Of a stretch of 64,000 nucleotides of DNA, positions 32,166-43,194 are shown piece after piece. The stretch is from Hymenopus coronatus. Lineage: Eukaryota > Arthropoda > Insecta > Mantodea > Hymenopodidae. The stretch spans positions 40,223,501 to 40,287,500 of the forward strand of contig CM060895.1 in assembly GCA_030762935.1 (NCBI GenBank), read 5' to 3'. How positions within the stretch are numbered: position 1 is the stretch's first letter; the number at the start of each line of letters is the position of its first letter. Under the pieces are notes generated by a model. That model worked only from the letters and a program-made list of their open reading frames with translations, ran no database searches and was not told the origin of the DNA. Position numbers and translations under genes: made by a program.

Positions 32166-32645
32166 TCCTCCTGTGTAGTTAGAAGATATCAAACTTTCTA
32201 GAAACTTGTCGAAGATACTGGAAGCCGAAGCTTGGAGAAACATCTCGAACATCAAAAAGAATCACGATGACTCGCCTTTCGATAGTTCCTGCAACTGCGA
32301 TGACTCGCATACCAAGGCGAACATGAGAACTATTCCATAAGACAACATGTCACAATACTGTGGATTTTCGAAATTTCACAGATACACCACCAATAACGAG
32401 TAGTTGTAATTCCGTGCCATTATGAACGATGTCAATTCAGACTTATGTATTACTTTTCTGAATTCTAAAAAACACGTTTTTTTAGTTGTGCCAACACTTT
32501 GATTGCTAATCACTAAGCCCCGAATTCTTAGGTTCTGTTTCATTCCTGACCTAATTCTAGACTCCCCAAATTTCAGCTTATTTTAATGTTTTAGGTAGGT
32601 ACCAATGAGTACTTACAAATTTTTATAGTCTAAATCGATGTAGTT
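32166..32645. other. Unassigned spacer
   Basis: No repeat partner. A GCGATGACTCGCAT / ACGATGACTCGCCT pair (32266-32312) is a small direct repeat. No coding support. Confidence 0.35.
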
Positions 32646-33417
32646 TTACATGTATACATAGGAGGTAGAGAAGCTATTGTATTCCATCCAAAAATTCGAT
32701 GTCGAGATTTCACCGCAAATACGTTTTGAGGTTCCCTGAGTCCAAAAGCTCTAGAAAAAAAAAATAGTATGTGTGTGTGCGTGAGTGTGTCCGTAGATAC
32801 GATAACTCTAAAACGCAAAGTCAGTTAAACACCAAACTCGGTATTTTAGTTCAGCATCTTCCAAAGATATGACACGAAGATTTACAGGAAAATCCCCACA
32901 CCCTAAACAACTCTACAGATGTAACATTTTCCGAAAAATTGGATTTTCTCAAAAATGGCTAACGATTTTAAATAAAATACCATATGCTTAAGATATTTTA
33001 TGACAACATTTATACCTCAAATTTTCTGGGAATAGCGTCTGAAAAACTATTAATTCTGGATGACTTGCATAAATGGTAAATCATAAGAGATAGACAAAAC
33101 CTTACCAACTTAAAAAAAAGTCAAATGCATTTTTGTGCATCCTCATTATTAGTTTAAATTTTCTAATACCTATACTTTTCTTATTTTTCTTTTACACTCC
33201 AGGCCATGCAACATGAATTGAATTTCAATGTCATCACAAAACGATCAGCTTTTAAAATGTAAGATTATCGCTTTTGTCTATTGCAGCCTTATTTCTGGGA
33301 CCTTAAGGGAAATAAGTTAGTTTCTACTAACGTTTTTCTCATTTAGCATGAAGCAGACAAAAGAATAAGCTTTTTCTAATAATAATTTATAGCAGGCATG
33401 TGAACAAATACATCATA
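32646..33417 (+). mobile_element. HINE-like repeat, forward copy with small deletions
   Basis: The palindrome's first half is missing (starts TTACATGTATACATAGGAGG). The 3' end is reduced (GCAGGCATGTGAACAAATAC then ATCATAA), lacking TAGAGAAAGT. Confidence 0.83.
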
Positions 33418-33724
33418 ATTTTCATATTCGATTATTTGCAAAATGTGCCTATGATTTGAGGTCAGAAGTGCAAGTTCGTTTGGAAACATTCCCCTTTTAC
33501 TTTCATTCATGTTGCTGCAGATGTGCCTCTGGCAAAGGCGGGTACGAAGGTCACTACGGCTAGATTATCTTGTTCATGCTGCCGACAGCTGCATGACCAG
33601 CAGATCAACTGCTGTGATTCGCACTGGCAGAAGCTTTTTTCTGTCTGCAGTTCTGACGAATCAAGGTTTTAGAATCTGGGACTAGATCACCAACCTTTTC
33701 TTCTTATGTCAACCAGCGCCTTTT
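33418..33724. other. Unassigned spacer
   Basis: Slightly GC-richer, with CTGCCGACAGCTGCATGACC. No frame or repeat recognised. Confidence 0.35.
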
Positions 33725-33850
33725 ACTTTTTCTACCACGTGCATAGTACGAGTAGATAGAGAAGGTATTGCACTGCACCCAAAAAGTTGATACCGAGACT
33801 GTACCGGAAATAAATAATAATAAAAGCATTTTTACAAAAAGGTTCATGTG
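33725..33850 (+). mobile_element. HINE-like 5' fragment
   Basis: Palindrome end and the first 120 bp (GAAGGTATTGCACTGCACCC) of a forward copy, ending at TTTACAAAAAGGTTCATG. A reversed fragment begins about 10 bp later, so the two form an inverted junction. Confidence 0.8.
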
Positions 33851-33860
33851 AATGAAAAGG

Positions 33861-34198
33861 TCGTGCTTCATTCACACGACTTTCTCTACTGCTGCAAACT
33901 ACTGTTATAAATATTATTCCTTTATCTACATCGTAGTAATCGAGATTAGCATTAGCACAAATTGTTGTATTAGTTTCTTCTAGAAGGGAAACAAGGCAAT
34001 GCACTTTAGCGAGAGTACAATCTTTTAAAAGGCCAGTCGCTATATGAAACAACTGAAATGTGGGTTCGCTTTCCACGTCTTGAGTAAAACAAAAAGAGAT
34101 TAAACGAAAGATGACTTCCCGTTTAAGACAAGTTTAACAGCTTAATATTGAAACAAAAACAAGGTATATCTCGGAAACAGTTAACTCTTACAGTAAAA
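33861..34198 (-). mobile_element. HINE-like hairpin-end fragment 1
   Basis: Reversed fragment: TCGTGCTTCATTCACACGAC to CTCGGAAACAGTTAACTC. Only the terminal 340 bp of the element. Confidence 0.82.
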
Positions 34199-34200
34199 AG

Positions 34201-34475
34201 ACTGGTGCGTTCCATTCACATGACTTTCTCTACATATCTGTAACAAATTATTGTTCAAAAGCTTAACATTCTATCTACTTCGTGCTAATCGTTTAGCAGA
34301 AATGGTCTTGTAAGTAAAAGGGAAATAAGGGAGCACCCTATGCAAAAACGACAGTCAAATCTTTTAAAAGCGGTTGCTATGTAATTGAAATCCGTTTGTT
34401 TGCATGACCAGGAGTTGACAAATTCCCGTGTGAGAAAACTTTAAGTATTTTAAAACTGGAACCAATAACAAGGAA
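34201..34475 (-). mobile_element. HINE-like hairpin-end fragment 2
   Basis: Reversed: TGGTGCGTTCCATTCACATG to GGAACCAATAACAAGGAA. The terminal 275 bp only, directly followed by a full copy. Confidence 0.84.
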
Positions 34476-35330
34476 CTGACGTGTACCATTCACATGACTT
34501 TCTCTATATCCCTGCAACAAATTATTCTTAAAAAGCTTATGCTTCTATTTACTTCATACTAATCTAGAAAAATTAGCAGAAATAGTCTTATTACCTTCTT
34601 TCTTGTAAGTAGAAAGGAAATAAGGGAGTAGCATATATTAAACCGATAGTCAAAAGCTGGTTACTATGTGACTGAAGTTCCTTTGTTTGCATGGACATAA
34701 GTTGACAAATTCCTGTATAAGAAAAGTTAAGATTTTCGACTCTGAAAATAAAAGCAAGGAATATCTCAAAAACGATCAGCTCCAAGAAAAAAATGTATAC
34801 AACATAAATTGTGTATTTTAATGTGCTCTACATATTTTATGTGGTAAGTTTTTGTCTATCTCTTACGGTTTAGCAGTTATACAAAATTCCGGAAAATTCA
34901 CTCAGAATAAAGTAGTCTTCATAGGCTATTCCCAGAAAATTCAAAATATGCATTTTATTTGTCGGGTAAATATCTTTAATATATGATATTTTAATCAATA
35001 TCGTTAGAGCCATTTTTTAGAAAATTTTCGAAAAAAGTTCCATGTAAAGGGTAGTTTAGGGTGGGGGGATTTTTCTCAAAATCTTCGTGTCGCATCCCTG
35101 GAAGATTCTAAACTTAAATACCAAATTTTTTATTTTACCGACTTTTCGTTTCTGAGTTATCGTGTTCACAGACACACGGACAAACACGGACCTTTTTCTG
35201 AAAATACTTTTTTTTTTGGATACAGGAGACCCTAAAACATATATTTCCGGTGAAATCTCGGTATCAAATTTGTTGGTGGAGTGCAATAACTTCTCTATAC
35301 ACTATATACATAGCAAGTATAGAGAGAGTA
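34476..35330 (-). mobile_element. HINE-like repeat, full reversed copy
   Basis: CTGACGTGTACCATTCACAT through to CTTCTCTATACACTATATAC and AAGTATAGAGAGAGT. It completes a head-to-tail series of three copies sharing the same hairpin end. Confidence 0.88.
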
Positions 35331-35384
35331 AAAATGATCAACTCCACGAAAAAAGTGACATAAAATGTGTTTATGGTATAAATT

Positions 35385-35480
35385 GTGGCTCAAGAACTAG
35401 AAATTCAAATACGGTCTAGGAAATATCGTAAAGATGCCCTATGCTCCATTTAGGAGCTACAGGAAATTAATATTCATTTC
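35385..35480 (+). mobile_element. tRNA-like SINE fragment, family E, copy 1
   Basis: CTCAAGAACTAGAAATTCAA (B-box-like AATTCAAATAC), then ATGCTCCATTTAGGAGCTAC with AGGAAATTAA. Minus-strand sequence at 42160-42300 shows the same order with a fuller head. Confidence 0.5.
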
Positions 35481-35744
35481 ATTTCAATCATAAGACAGAA
35501 CATAACTGCGTTCATCACGGCGCGCTTAACCGAACGACCAGCTGTTATGTGTGCAAGAATAATCTGACCAATAACGGAAATGCGTTAATCATTCTAATGT
35601 TGGTTATAATTAGACTACGTGATGCTATGTATAATGTATTTTTGGGAAGCGTTAGCGTGTAATCCTTACATGAGTAGAGTGATATTCAAGAAAGTTTGCG
35701 AGGGAAAACACAACATTTTCTATGAATTAACTATTTCACACCAG
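35481..35744. other. Spacer
   Basis: No frame or repeat recognised before the foldback element. Confidence 0.4.
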
Positions 35745-35752
35745 CAAAAGTT

Positions 35753-36061
35753 GGAAAGGTAGAGTTACACCGAAAAATTCACTGTCATAGCCGGGATTTG
35801 AACCACGGATCTCCTGGTTTCCGTCCAGTCGCCCTGACCACTGAGCTGCCGTAAAAACATGCCGGCGCGGCACTAAATTCTTAAACTGAGTCATATTTTT
35901 CCCGGTAAACCATAAGAAGATCTCAAATCTTTTTGAGATGTCATACCTGAAATGCGACTTGCAAACTCCAAGTACTTAAGCATCGGCAACTGGACGCGAA
36001 CCAGGAGATCCATGGTTCATATCCCGGCTATGAATTTTTCAGTCTAACTCTACATCTTGAA
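35753..36061 (+). mobile_element. tRNA-like foldback element (family A), copy 3
   Basis: CAAAAGTT duplicated at 35745-35752 and 36062-36069. The left arm (minus-strand tRNA-like: GGATTTGAACCACGGATCTC, ACCACTGAGCTGCC) and a right arm (AACCAGGAGATCCATGGTTC, then GAATTTTTCAGTCTAACTCT) are inverted copies around a spacer with TTTTTGAGATGTCATACC. The shortest of the four copies. Confidence 0.78.
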
Positions 36062-36211
36062 CAAAAGTTTCTGCTTTTGTGCATCTATTGCAATGTTGGA
36101 AAAAGAAAGGCTGAGCCATTATAATATACCAAGTGTTTTACTTTACAATAACTTATTAAATTAGAAATAAAAGATTTAGTAAATACTCATTATTTTCACA
36201 AGGAATTTTTA

Positions 36212-37010
36212 CTTTCTCTACACGTACTATATACATAGTATATAGAAAAGGTATTACATTACACCCAAAATTTGATATCCAGATTTAACCGGAAATATAT
36301 GTTTTGAGATCCCCTGAACGCAAAACAGCATTTTTAGAAAATGCCCGTGTGTGTCTGTGGGCAGTGTACCTCAAAAACGAAAGGTCCGTTAAATACCAAA
36401 CTTGATATTTAAGTTTAGTATCCAAGAATGCAACATGAAAAGTTTCAAGAAAATCCCCCCATCCCAACTACCCTTATCATGGAAAAGGGTTCGAAAAGCT
36501 TCACTGTCTCAAAAATGCTCTTACGATTTTGATCAAAGTGTCCTATATTATAAACATTTATATATGAAAAATAAAATGTATATCTTGAATTTTCTGGAAA
36601 TAGCCACTGCAGATATCTTTATTCTGTATGAATTTTGCATAACTGGTAAACCGTAAGAGATAGACAAAAACTTACTGCACAAAAAATGTAGAGCTTGTTA
36701 AACTACATAATTTATGTTATATACATTTTTTTGTGGAGTTGACCGTTTTTAAATATTCCTTATTATTGCTTTCCGTTTTCTCAAACGCAAATTTGTCAAT
36801 TACTGGCCATACAAACCAAAGAAGTTCAATCACAATAGCAACCAGCTTTTTAAAGAGTTGACTATCGCTTTAGCATAGTGTACTCCTTTATTTCCCTTCT
36901 GCTTACAAGTAATAAGATAATACCGCTAATTTTTTCTCTGTTAACATGCAGTACATAGAAGAATAAGTTATTTAAGAATAATTTACTGTACAGATGTAGA
37001 GAAAGTCAGA
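36212..37010 (+). mobile_element. HINE-like repeat, forward copy
   Basis: ACTTTCTCTACACGTACTAT / ATACATAGTATATAGAAAAGG start. It ends GATGTAGAGAAAGTCAGATT, so the 3' hairpin between the subterminal repeat and CAGA is precisely missing. Confidence 0.86.
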
Positions 37011-37769
37011 TTTTGGCAGGTGAGAAATATTTATATTAAAACGTGGATATTGCATAGATCTAAATTTCGGAACTTCTCTCTTGTTTACCAAAACATTACA
37101 TAAAATATCTTCAAAACCATTAAATTCATCCAATGAAGCAATAATAATAAAGCTACAAAATTTACGTAGATAAGAAATGCATAAGAATAGCTAACATCAG
37201 AACCGACAATGAAAGCTAAGGAAAGCGAATAACTCCGAACATTTCCGAATGAAATAGCGCAGTTTACGTAAGGCTAAAACTGTTTTTGATGTCATCACGT
37301 TAACTTTAATTACGTCATTGCTTCCGGAAAGATAATGTTTACATTATGTGTGCGAATGTTGTGTCAAGTACGAGCATTCTTCTCCGTTTCTGTCTCTTAC
37401 CTACTATCTCTTCTTCTTCTTCTCTCTCACTCCCTCCACCTCTTTCCTCCCATCCACTTATCTCCCACTCTTGTACACCCTTCATGTGACTCATATCATG
37501 TGATATTTTGAAAACAGGTAGTGAGACTGCTTTTTTCTGTTTGTTAATGAACTTAAAAATAAACTAAAAGGTTTAACGTACACAAAACCTGTTCCTTTTT
37601 ATTATTCATGGAATGTAATTGGGATCTGGTCTACGTAAAATTAAACAGACATCGTTTCTTGAACTTACATATTTAATGTATAAAGCAAAGAAACTTGTTA
37701 GAAATATTATGTTTATAAAGTATGGTTATGTAATAATTTTCCAAACAATAATAAACGAGAAAGGATATT
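37011..37769. other. Spacer with CT-rich stretch
   Basis: 37375-37480 is pyrimidine-rich (TTCTTCTTCTTCTCTCTCAC). The 114-codon plus frame at 37619-37963 is AT-driven and runs into a SINE and a CA tract; not supported as a gene. Confidence 0.4.
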
Positions 37770-38030
37770 CATCTTTTAGTTATTTTTTTTACTTATTTCA
37801 TTTATATCTGAGGCCATATGTAGGGCTTTGCACAAGAAACAACTCGTTGTCTGTAGGTTCTTTACGTTTGTTTTTTTCTCAACCAGACACACACACACAC
37901 ACACACATACACACACAGTCGCTCTCGCATACATACTTCCAAACTGTGGGGAACAGTGAATAATCCTGGTTAAAGAAAAATCTCCCGCTCCAGCTGGGAC
38001 TCGAACTCGAGTCCTCCGGAGGAGAAGTTC
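37770..38030 (-). mobile_element. tRNA-derived SINE, family B, copy 3
   Basis: GAAACAACTCGTTGTCTGTA and GGTTCTTTACGTTTG on the left, a CA tract (37887-37918) in the tail region, and the minus-strand B-box GAGTTCGAGTCCCAGCTGG at the right. The extreme head is truncated at GGAGGAGAAGTTC. Confidence 0.7.
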
Positions 38031-38521
38031 ATCTTTTATTGTTTATGCCATTACAGTCACCCTCTTTTAGGGAAAGTAATTAGGATACTTATTGCCTATT
38101 TTCTAAGCAAGACAAAGTGAGTTATGTAAAACGTTTCATACTATTCTTGCATGAAAAGAATATTTAAAATACGATATTTGCCTTTTCGGTATCACATTAT
38201 ACGCTTTTAATAATTCTTATCACATTGATGTCGCAGAATGGGCTTCAAAATATATACTGAAAGTACATCGAAAACAAAAATACCGTATCTCTACTTTTTT
38301 TCGCGTAGTCTCCATTCGTTGGAAAGGAAATCGCGAGCTTTTAAGCTGCAATGGCTGACTTTAGGTCTGTCTTCCGTTCAAGGATAATGATAATGAACTT
38401 TACGAACTTTGTCCGCACGGAGGTTACAAGTATCTGTGCGCAAGACTGAGCTAAAGATGTAGATAGTATAATCAACAGTTATTTTAGCGCAGACGATATC
38501 ACCTAGAAAGTTTCATATCTA
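38031..38521. other. AT-rich spacer
   Basis: No gene or repeat recognised. Confidence 0.45.
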
Positions 38522-39279
38522 CTTTCTCTACTTAGAACATAGTACATAGGTGGAGAAGGTATTGCATTTCACCTAAAAATTCCGAGTAACTCTAGAAACA
38601 CGCGTTTTAGAGTCCCCTACATAAAAACAGTTTTATAAAACGGTCTGTGTGTGTATGTACGTCCCTGTGGTTGTGGACAGCATAACTCAAAAACGAAAAT
38701 TCCGTTAAATCAAATTTTAGTATCTTTCAAGGATGCGAGAGGAAGATTTTAGGAAAATCCTCCATCCCAAAAAAACCTCTACATGGAAGCTGTTTAAAAA
38801 TGTTTGATTTCGTAAAAAATGGCCAATGATTTTGATTAAAATACCGTATATACGTGGAAGCTGTTTAAAAATGTTTGATTTCGTCAAAAATGGCCAACGA
38901 TTTTGATCAAAATACCGTATATCAAAATATTTATATCACAAGACATTTATATTGGGTTTGAGAGAGACAGACAAAAACCACTACCCACACAAAATGTGTA
39001 GATATCGTTAAAAGACACAATTTATGTCTGTTTTTTTAGGGGCTTACCATAATTCACTTTTTTCATCCTGCACATGCAAAGAGAAGAGATTTCAATTTCA
39101 TCACATAGCAATCAGCTTTTAAAAGATTTGACTATTGCTTTAGCTTAATGTATCCCGTTATTTCTAGAAGGAACTAAGTAATAATACTCTTTCTGCTAAT
39201 GTTTATATTGATTAGCATGAAGTGGAGAGAAGTTTGTTCCACAAAGCTAGAGAAAGTCATGTGAATGTAACTCATCAGA
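38522..39279 (+). mobile_element. HINE-like repeat with internal 71-bp duplication
   Basis: ACTTTCTCTACTTAGAACAT start; 3' end GTCATGTGAATGTAACTCAT then CAGA. A direct 71-bp duplication lies at 38784-38922. Confidence 0.85.
38784..38922 (+). repeat. Direct tandem duplication, period 71
   Basis: TGGAAGCTGTTTAAAAATGT begins both units (38784, 38855). Each ends at AAAATACCGTATAT. Unit differences are few, so the duplication is younger than the insertion. Confidence 0.9.
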
Positions 39280-40741
39280 TTTTCCTCCAGTAATAAAGGT
39301 GACTCCAAGAAAGAAAGCAAAGGAAAACGAAGAGGCAAAATTGTTCATTTTTGTAAGTTCTCTTGTTTATTACTTTAAACACTTTCATATGTAAGGAATA
39401 AAATAATATCAGTGAATCACTTTAATTTGCAATTTTTCTTTTTAGTCAAACTTAGGTCTATGGAAGAGAAAGCCCAGACATGATATTTTTTATTTTCGAT
39501 TTACTTTCACTAAAACATTTCCAACTCGATCTGTAACATCAGTGTCACAATGATTCCTTGTTGGTATTAAATATCTATTCATCCAAAATCGAAAATTACC
39601 AGAATAATTTATTAAGTATGTAAACATGGAAACAAATTTAAATGTTTTGTGTAATTCATTATGCACATTTTGGCTTTGTCCAGTTTTTACTGTCACTTTA
39701 TGTGAATTAGCTCGGTTTTCACTGTGACCCTGAGACATTCACAATGTAATCCAAGCATTAACATAACGATGTAAAACTTAGATATAAACTTAACTCTTAA
39801 TGTAGTCACCCACAAAGACATCAAACAGCTGTAAAAATAAACAGCAACCAATCGCAAGAGAGCTGAAAAGAGCTGGACTAATACGGCAACCTCGGAGCTA
39901 CCAGTCTTTTCTTCCAACCGTTTCACTCATTGGGGCGTGGAACACGAGACATCTCTAATCTACTGCAGGACTGTATATTACAACCGCTGTCACCTCACCC
40001 GTAGAATGCACTTTTATGTCACATCACAGACCAACTCAACAGCACGTTCGTTAATATGCAAGTACGAGAGCTTATGGAATGTTCACGATAGATGAAGAGA
40101 AACTCCTAGAAGTAGCTGGTTATCTCTCTCTGTAGCGATCTGGTGTTTACGTTGGGAGAGCGCTCCACTCTCTCTTTATCTTTTCCACCGGGCAGTCGAA
40201 CACCGCTATCCACGCGCCAAGTCAGCTCACAGCAGCTACATTACATCATTATCATATAGTTATGATATTATTGCGTATTTCATGATTTTGACACGCACCG
40301 CGCAAATAGACCCTTTTGAAAAGAGAAAAAGTTAAAATCTTAAAAGCTTGAGAACTCATCTGCCTACAGACCGATGCCATAAACACTGATTGCTGTTTGG
40401 AGCAGAACAGGTTTTGCGGTTTTTAGCTGGCCGGCGGTTCTGCTTGCTATGCGTGCTGAGCGGGTGATAGCGCGTCCGCAATAAGCTAACTGGTCTAAAG
40501 AAACAAATGTATGCACTTAAAAATAAAAGTACTCTGATATGTAAAGCCGGAGATGCTTGAAATGCCTCCCTTCGTTACTCAAGCACTTTGAACCTGTTTA
40601 GGAAATTGACCAATATATGCTGGCAATTCCCTTTGAAAAATGGCAGCAATTTCTTGACGGACGTTATTTTTAATTTCCTATAAAGTGTGTGGAATTTTTT
40701 GTGCCCTTGTCTTTTTAATTCCCCCTTGCTAGGGATAAAAA
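39280..40741. other. Longest HINE-free stretch of the middle third; no gene supported
   Basis: 39850-40230 is less AT-rich and could hold a unique regulatory or exonic sequence, but no frame above 82 codons occurs and no splice-bounded coding pattern stands out. A small direct repeat (CAGTTTTTACTGTCACTTTA / CGGTTTTCACTGTGACCC, 39679-39732) is present. Confidence 0.35.
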
Positions 40742-40890
40742 TCTGATGTGCTCCATTCACATAACTTTCCATACATCTCGATAACAAATTATTGTCAAAA
40801 AGCTTCGTCGTATTTCTCTTCCACTTGTAAGTAGTAGGACGGAAATAAGGGAAAACACCAGGCTAAGGCGATAGTCAAATATTTCTATGC

Positions 40891-41038
40891 ATACAAAATC
40901 TTCTCGGGCTTCTAACCAGGTAAAAACTTGGCTTGATACCAACGTTTCGAAGAAGTGCATCTTCCTCGTCTTCAGACTTTACCTGGTTAGAAGCCCGAGA
41001 AGATTTTGAATTAATACGTCGCCAGGAAAGCTTCGGTA
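40891..41038 (+). mobile_element. Short Penelope-like insertion with inverted arms
   Basis: 148 bp flanked by TTCTATGC (40883-40890, 41039-41046). Perfect 31-bp inverted arms: 40894-40924 and 41008-40978 (CTTCTCGGGCTTCTAACC core). The right end CAGGAAAGCTTCGGTA is homologous to the 3' end of the element at 15495 (minus strand). The hammerhead-like core lies in the left arm on the minus strand. No coding part. Confidence 0.65.
40940..40975 (-). ncRNA. Hammerhead-ribozyme-like core
   Basis: Minus strand: CTGAAGA, C, a 7-bp stem (GAGGAAG/CTTCTTC with one G-T pair) around ATGCA, then GAAACGTTGG. Same layout as at 15893-15926, including one unpaired base before the stem. Confidence 0.42.
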
Positions 41039-41638
41039 TTCTATGCGATTGAAATTCGTTTCTTTGCATTGCTAGGTGTTGCCAAATTCTCATATGTGAA
41101 AAGTTTAAGTATTTTAAAAATGAAACGAATAAGAAATATCTCAAAAATGGCAAACTCCACACAAATTTTGTATTTTTATGAGATCTACTTTTTTGTGTTG
41201 TAAGTTTTTATCTCTCTCTTACGTTTACCAGTTATGCAACATTCAGCTAAATTCATCCAGAATAAAGAGGTTTTTAAAGGATATTCTCAGAAAAGTCAGG
41301 ATAAACATTTTATTTGCCATCTAAATATATTTAGATCTAAATCATTTGAGCCATTTTTGAGAAAATCAACATTTTCAATTTTTTTTCTACATAGAGGGTA
41401 GCTTGGGTGGGAGAATTTTTCTTAGTATCTTCGTGTCGCATTCTTGAAAGATACTAAACTTTAATACCAAGTTTGGTATTTTACCGACTTTTCATTTTTG
41501 ACTTATCAGACACAAAGGCACACAGGATCTTTTTTCTAAAACTGTTTTACTTTTGAGACATGAGATCTTGAAACGTTTATTTCCAATGGAATTTCGGTAT
41601 CGAAGTTTTGGGTAATATCTTCTCTACCTTTGTACCAT

Positions 41639-42159
41639 GTAAAGGGAGGTTAAGTTGGGAGAACACCATCCGCAGATTCCGTACCAACTGTGAATAGTTT
41701 AAGGAGAATAGAATACTGGTACTCAAAGGGCCATTTCACTTAATCGACCACCTATTGCGTCAACTAACAAGCACGTTTGCAAGAGTCGAACTCACACTGA
41801 AGCCTCGCAGTTCACCACCGGCCAGCAAAAATCCGTGGAACCTGTTCTGCTCTCTGCCGATCATGGAATATATTCCTCAACTTGGAGAAAAATTAATTTT
41901 GGTATGAAACGTGTTATCTTCCTTAAGAGACGGCGTCATCTACTAATGTCAATGCTAATTTTTGAAATTATAAATGTTTTGCCATATTTTATAATACTTT
42001 TATGGAGTATTTGATTCCAAGCATAAACTAAACAAGGGCAAATATTTGGAATACAATTCTGATTGCGTAATCAAATACTAACAATTAAAGGAGCTTATTT
42101 ATAATTTTGAGGGATATTAGTTTATGTAACTTAAAGTCTTAATATATTAACGATAGTTA
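41639..42159. other. Unassigned spacer
   Basis: AT-rich from 41930. No frame or repeat recognised. Confidence 0.4.
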
Positions 42160-42300
42160 AATTCCTGTAGCTCCTAAGTGGAGCCTAAGGCACAGTTATG
42201 ATAGATCCTTGATGGGATTTGAATTTCTAGTTCATGAGTTCACCGCTATGCGCCACGGTGACGAGGGATCGGCTCGTCGCCCACAGATGACAGTGTAAGA
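42160..42300 (-). mobile_element. tRNA-like SINE, family E, copy 2
   Basis: Minus strand: GGCGCATAGCGGTGAACTC, then AACTAGAAATTCAAATCCC (B-box-like TTCAAATCCC), then TAGGCTCCACTTAGGAGCTA. Partner of 35385-35480. Confidence 0.55.
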
Positions 42301-42304
42301 CGAA

Positions 42305-42550
42305 ATCACGATTTGCGGGCGCGAAATGGCAGAATTTTACCCAGAAACCTTATTCTTTCAAGGTATGGGGTTCTTTTACGTGCAAATAAATATTACACAG
42401 GATCACCGGCTTTACTTCTCTTCCGAAGGAAGTCATGGTATGGAGTTTTGCGCCCAAAAAATCCATCACCCTCCACCCTGTTTGAACATGGAATATTGGG
42501 TTTTAGAGGCTAGAATGGTAATCAACTACACCGCGGAGGGTGACTGTTTT
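42305..42550 (-). mobile_element. tRNA-derived SINE, family F, copy 1
   Basis: Minus-strand head: CACCCTCCGCGGTGTAGTTG (A-box-like GGTGTAGT) and a degraded B box near CATGTTCAAACAGGG, then CTTCCTTCGGAAGAG. The same order occurs at 58190-58432. The plus-strand frames of 66-77 codons here are chance. Confidence 0.6.
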
Positions 42551-43194
42551 AAAAATTAATATATTAACAAAATTAAGGTGCAGGTTAATATTCCTATTAC
42601 TAAAGTATAGAAAGGTAATATGTTTAAACTGATAGACCAATTGTGTAATTTTGCGAGATTTGCGTTTTTCTACAGTACGTTTTTGAATGCAGTTTTGTAA
42701 TAATAATCGCTTTATGCAAATTAAGAAGACATCAAACAATATTTATATAAGATTCAATATAGACCATAGCTGAAACTTAAGCTTCAATCAAAATTATTGC
42801 GGATATATCATAATACAGAACAACTGTTCACTGTACCCCAAGAGTTGACAAGTCAGCATTTGGGATTTCTCCAATGCCGTGAACAAACCAGACAAAGTAA
42901 TAAAAACCTTCAGTTTCTTAAGAACATTAATTTGTTTGATAAACTGTATATATGTAAATTTCTGTGTTAATGTTGAAATAATTATTTTATGATGTTGGAA
43001 AATATGGAAATAATGTATTAATTGTAAAATGATGTAAGGTCGTGATAAGACCAAGCAGTCAAAACGACCAAAAATAAATATTACAGAAAAAAAAAAAAGA
43101 ACATAAAACGAAGGGCTTTTCACTTGAAGAGCCTTTTATTTTTTCTGTGTTGAAGTTACACCTTAAAAGTTCTTGTATTTATATTCTCAAAAAA
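42551..43194. other. AT-rich spacer
   Basis: Ends in an A-run (43085-43097) and a T-rich stretch. The 109-codon minus frame at 42794-43123 has no recognisable domain and biased, low-complexity composition. Confidence 0.4.

Larger units (their letters stand above)
40742..41638 (-). mobile_element. HINE-like repeat, reversed, with Penelope-like insertion
   Basis: TCTGATGTGCTCCATTCACA start. HINE sequence breaks at GTCAAATATTTCTATGC and resumes after 41038 at TTCTATGCGATTGAAATTCG. The palindrome end is shortened (TCTTCTCTACCTTTGTACC). Confidence 0.84.
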
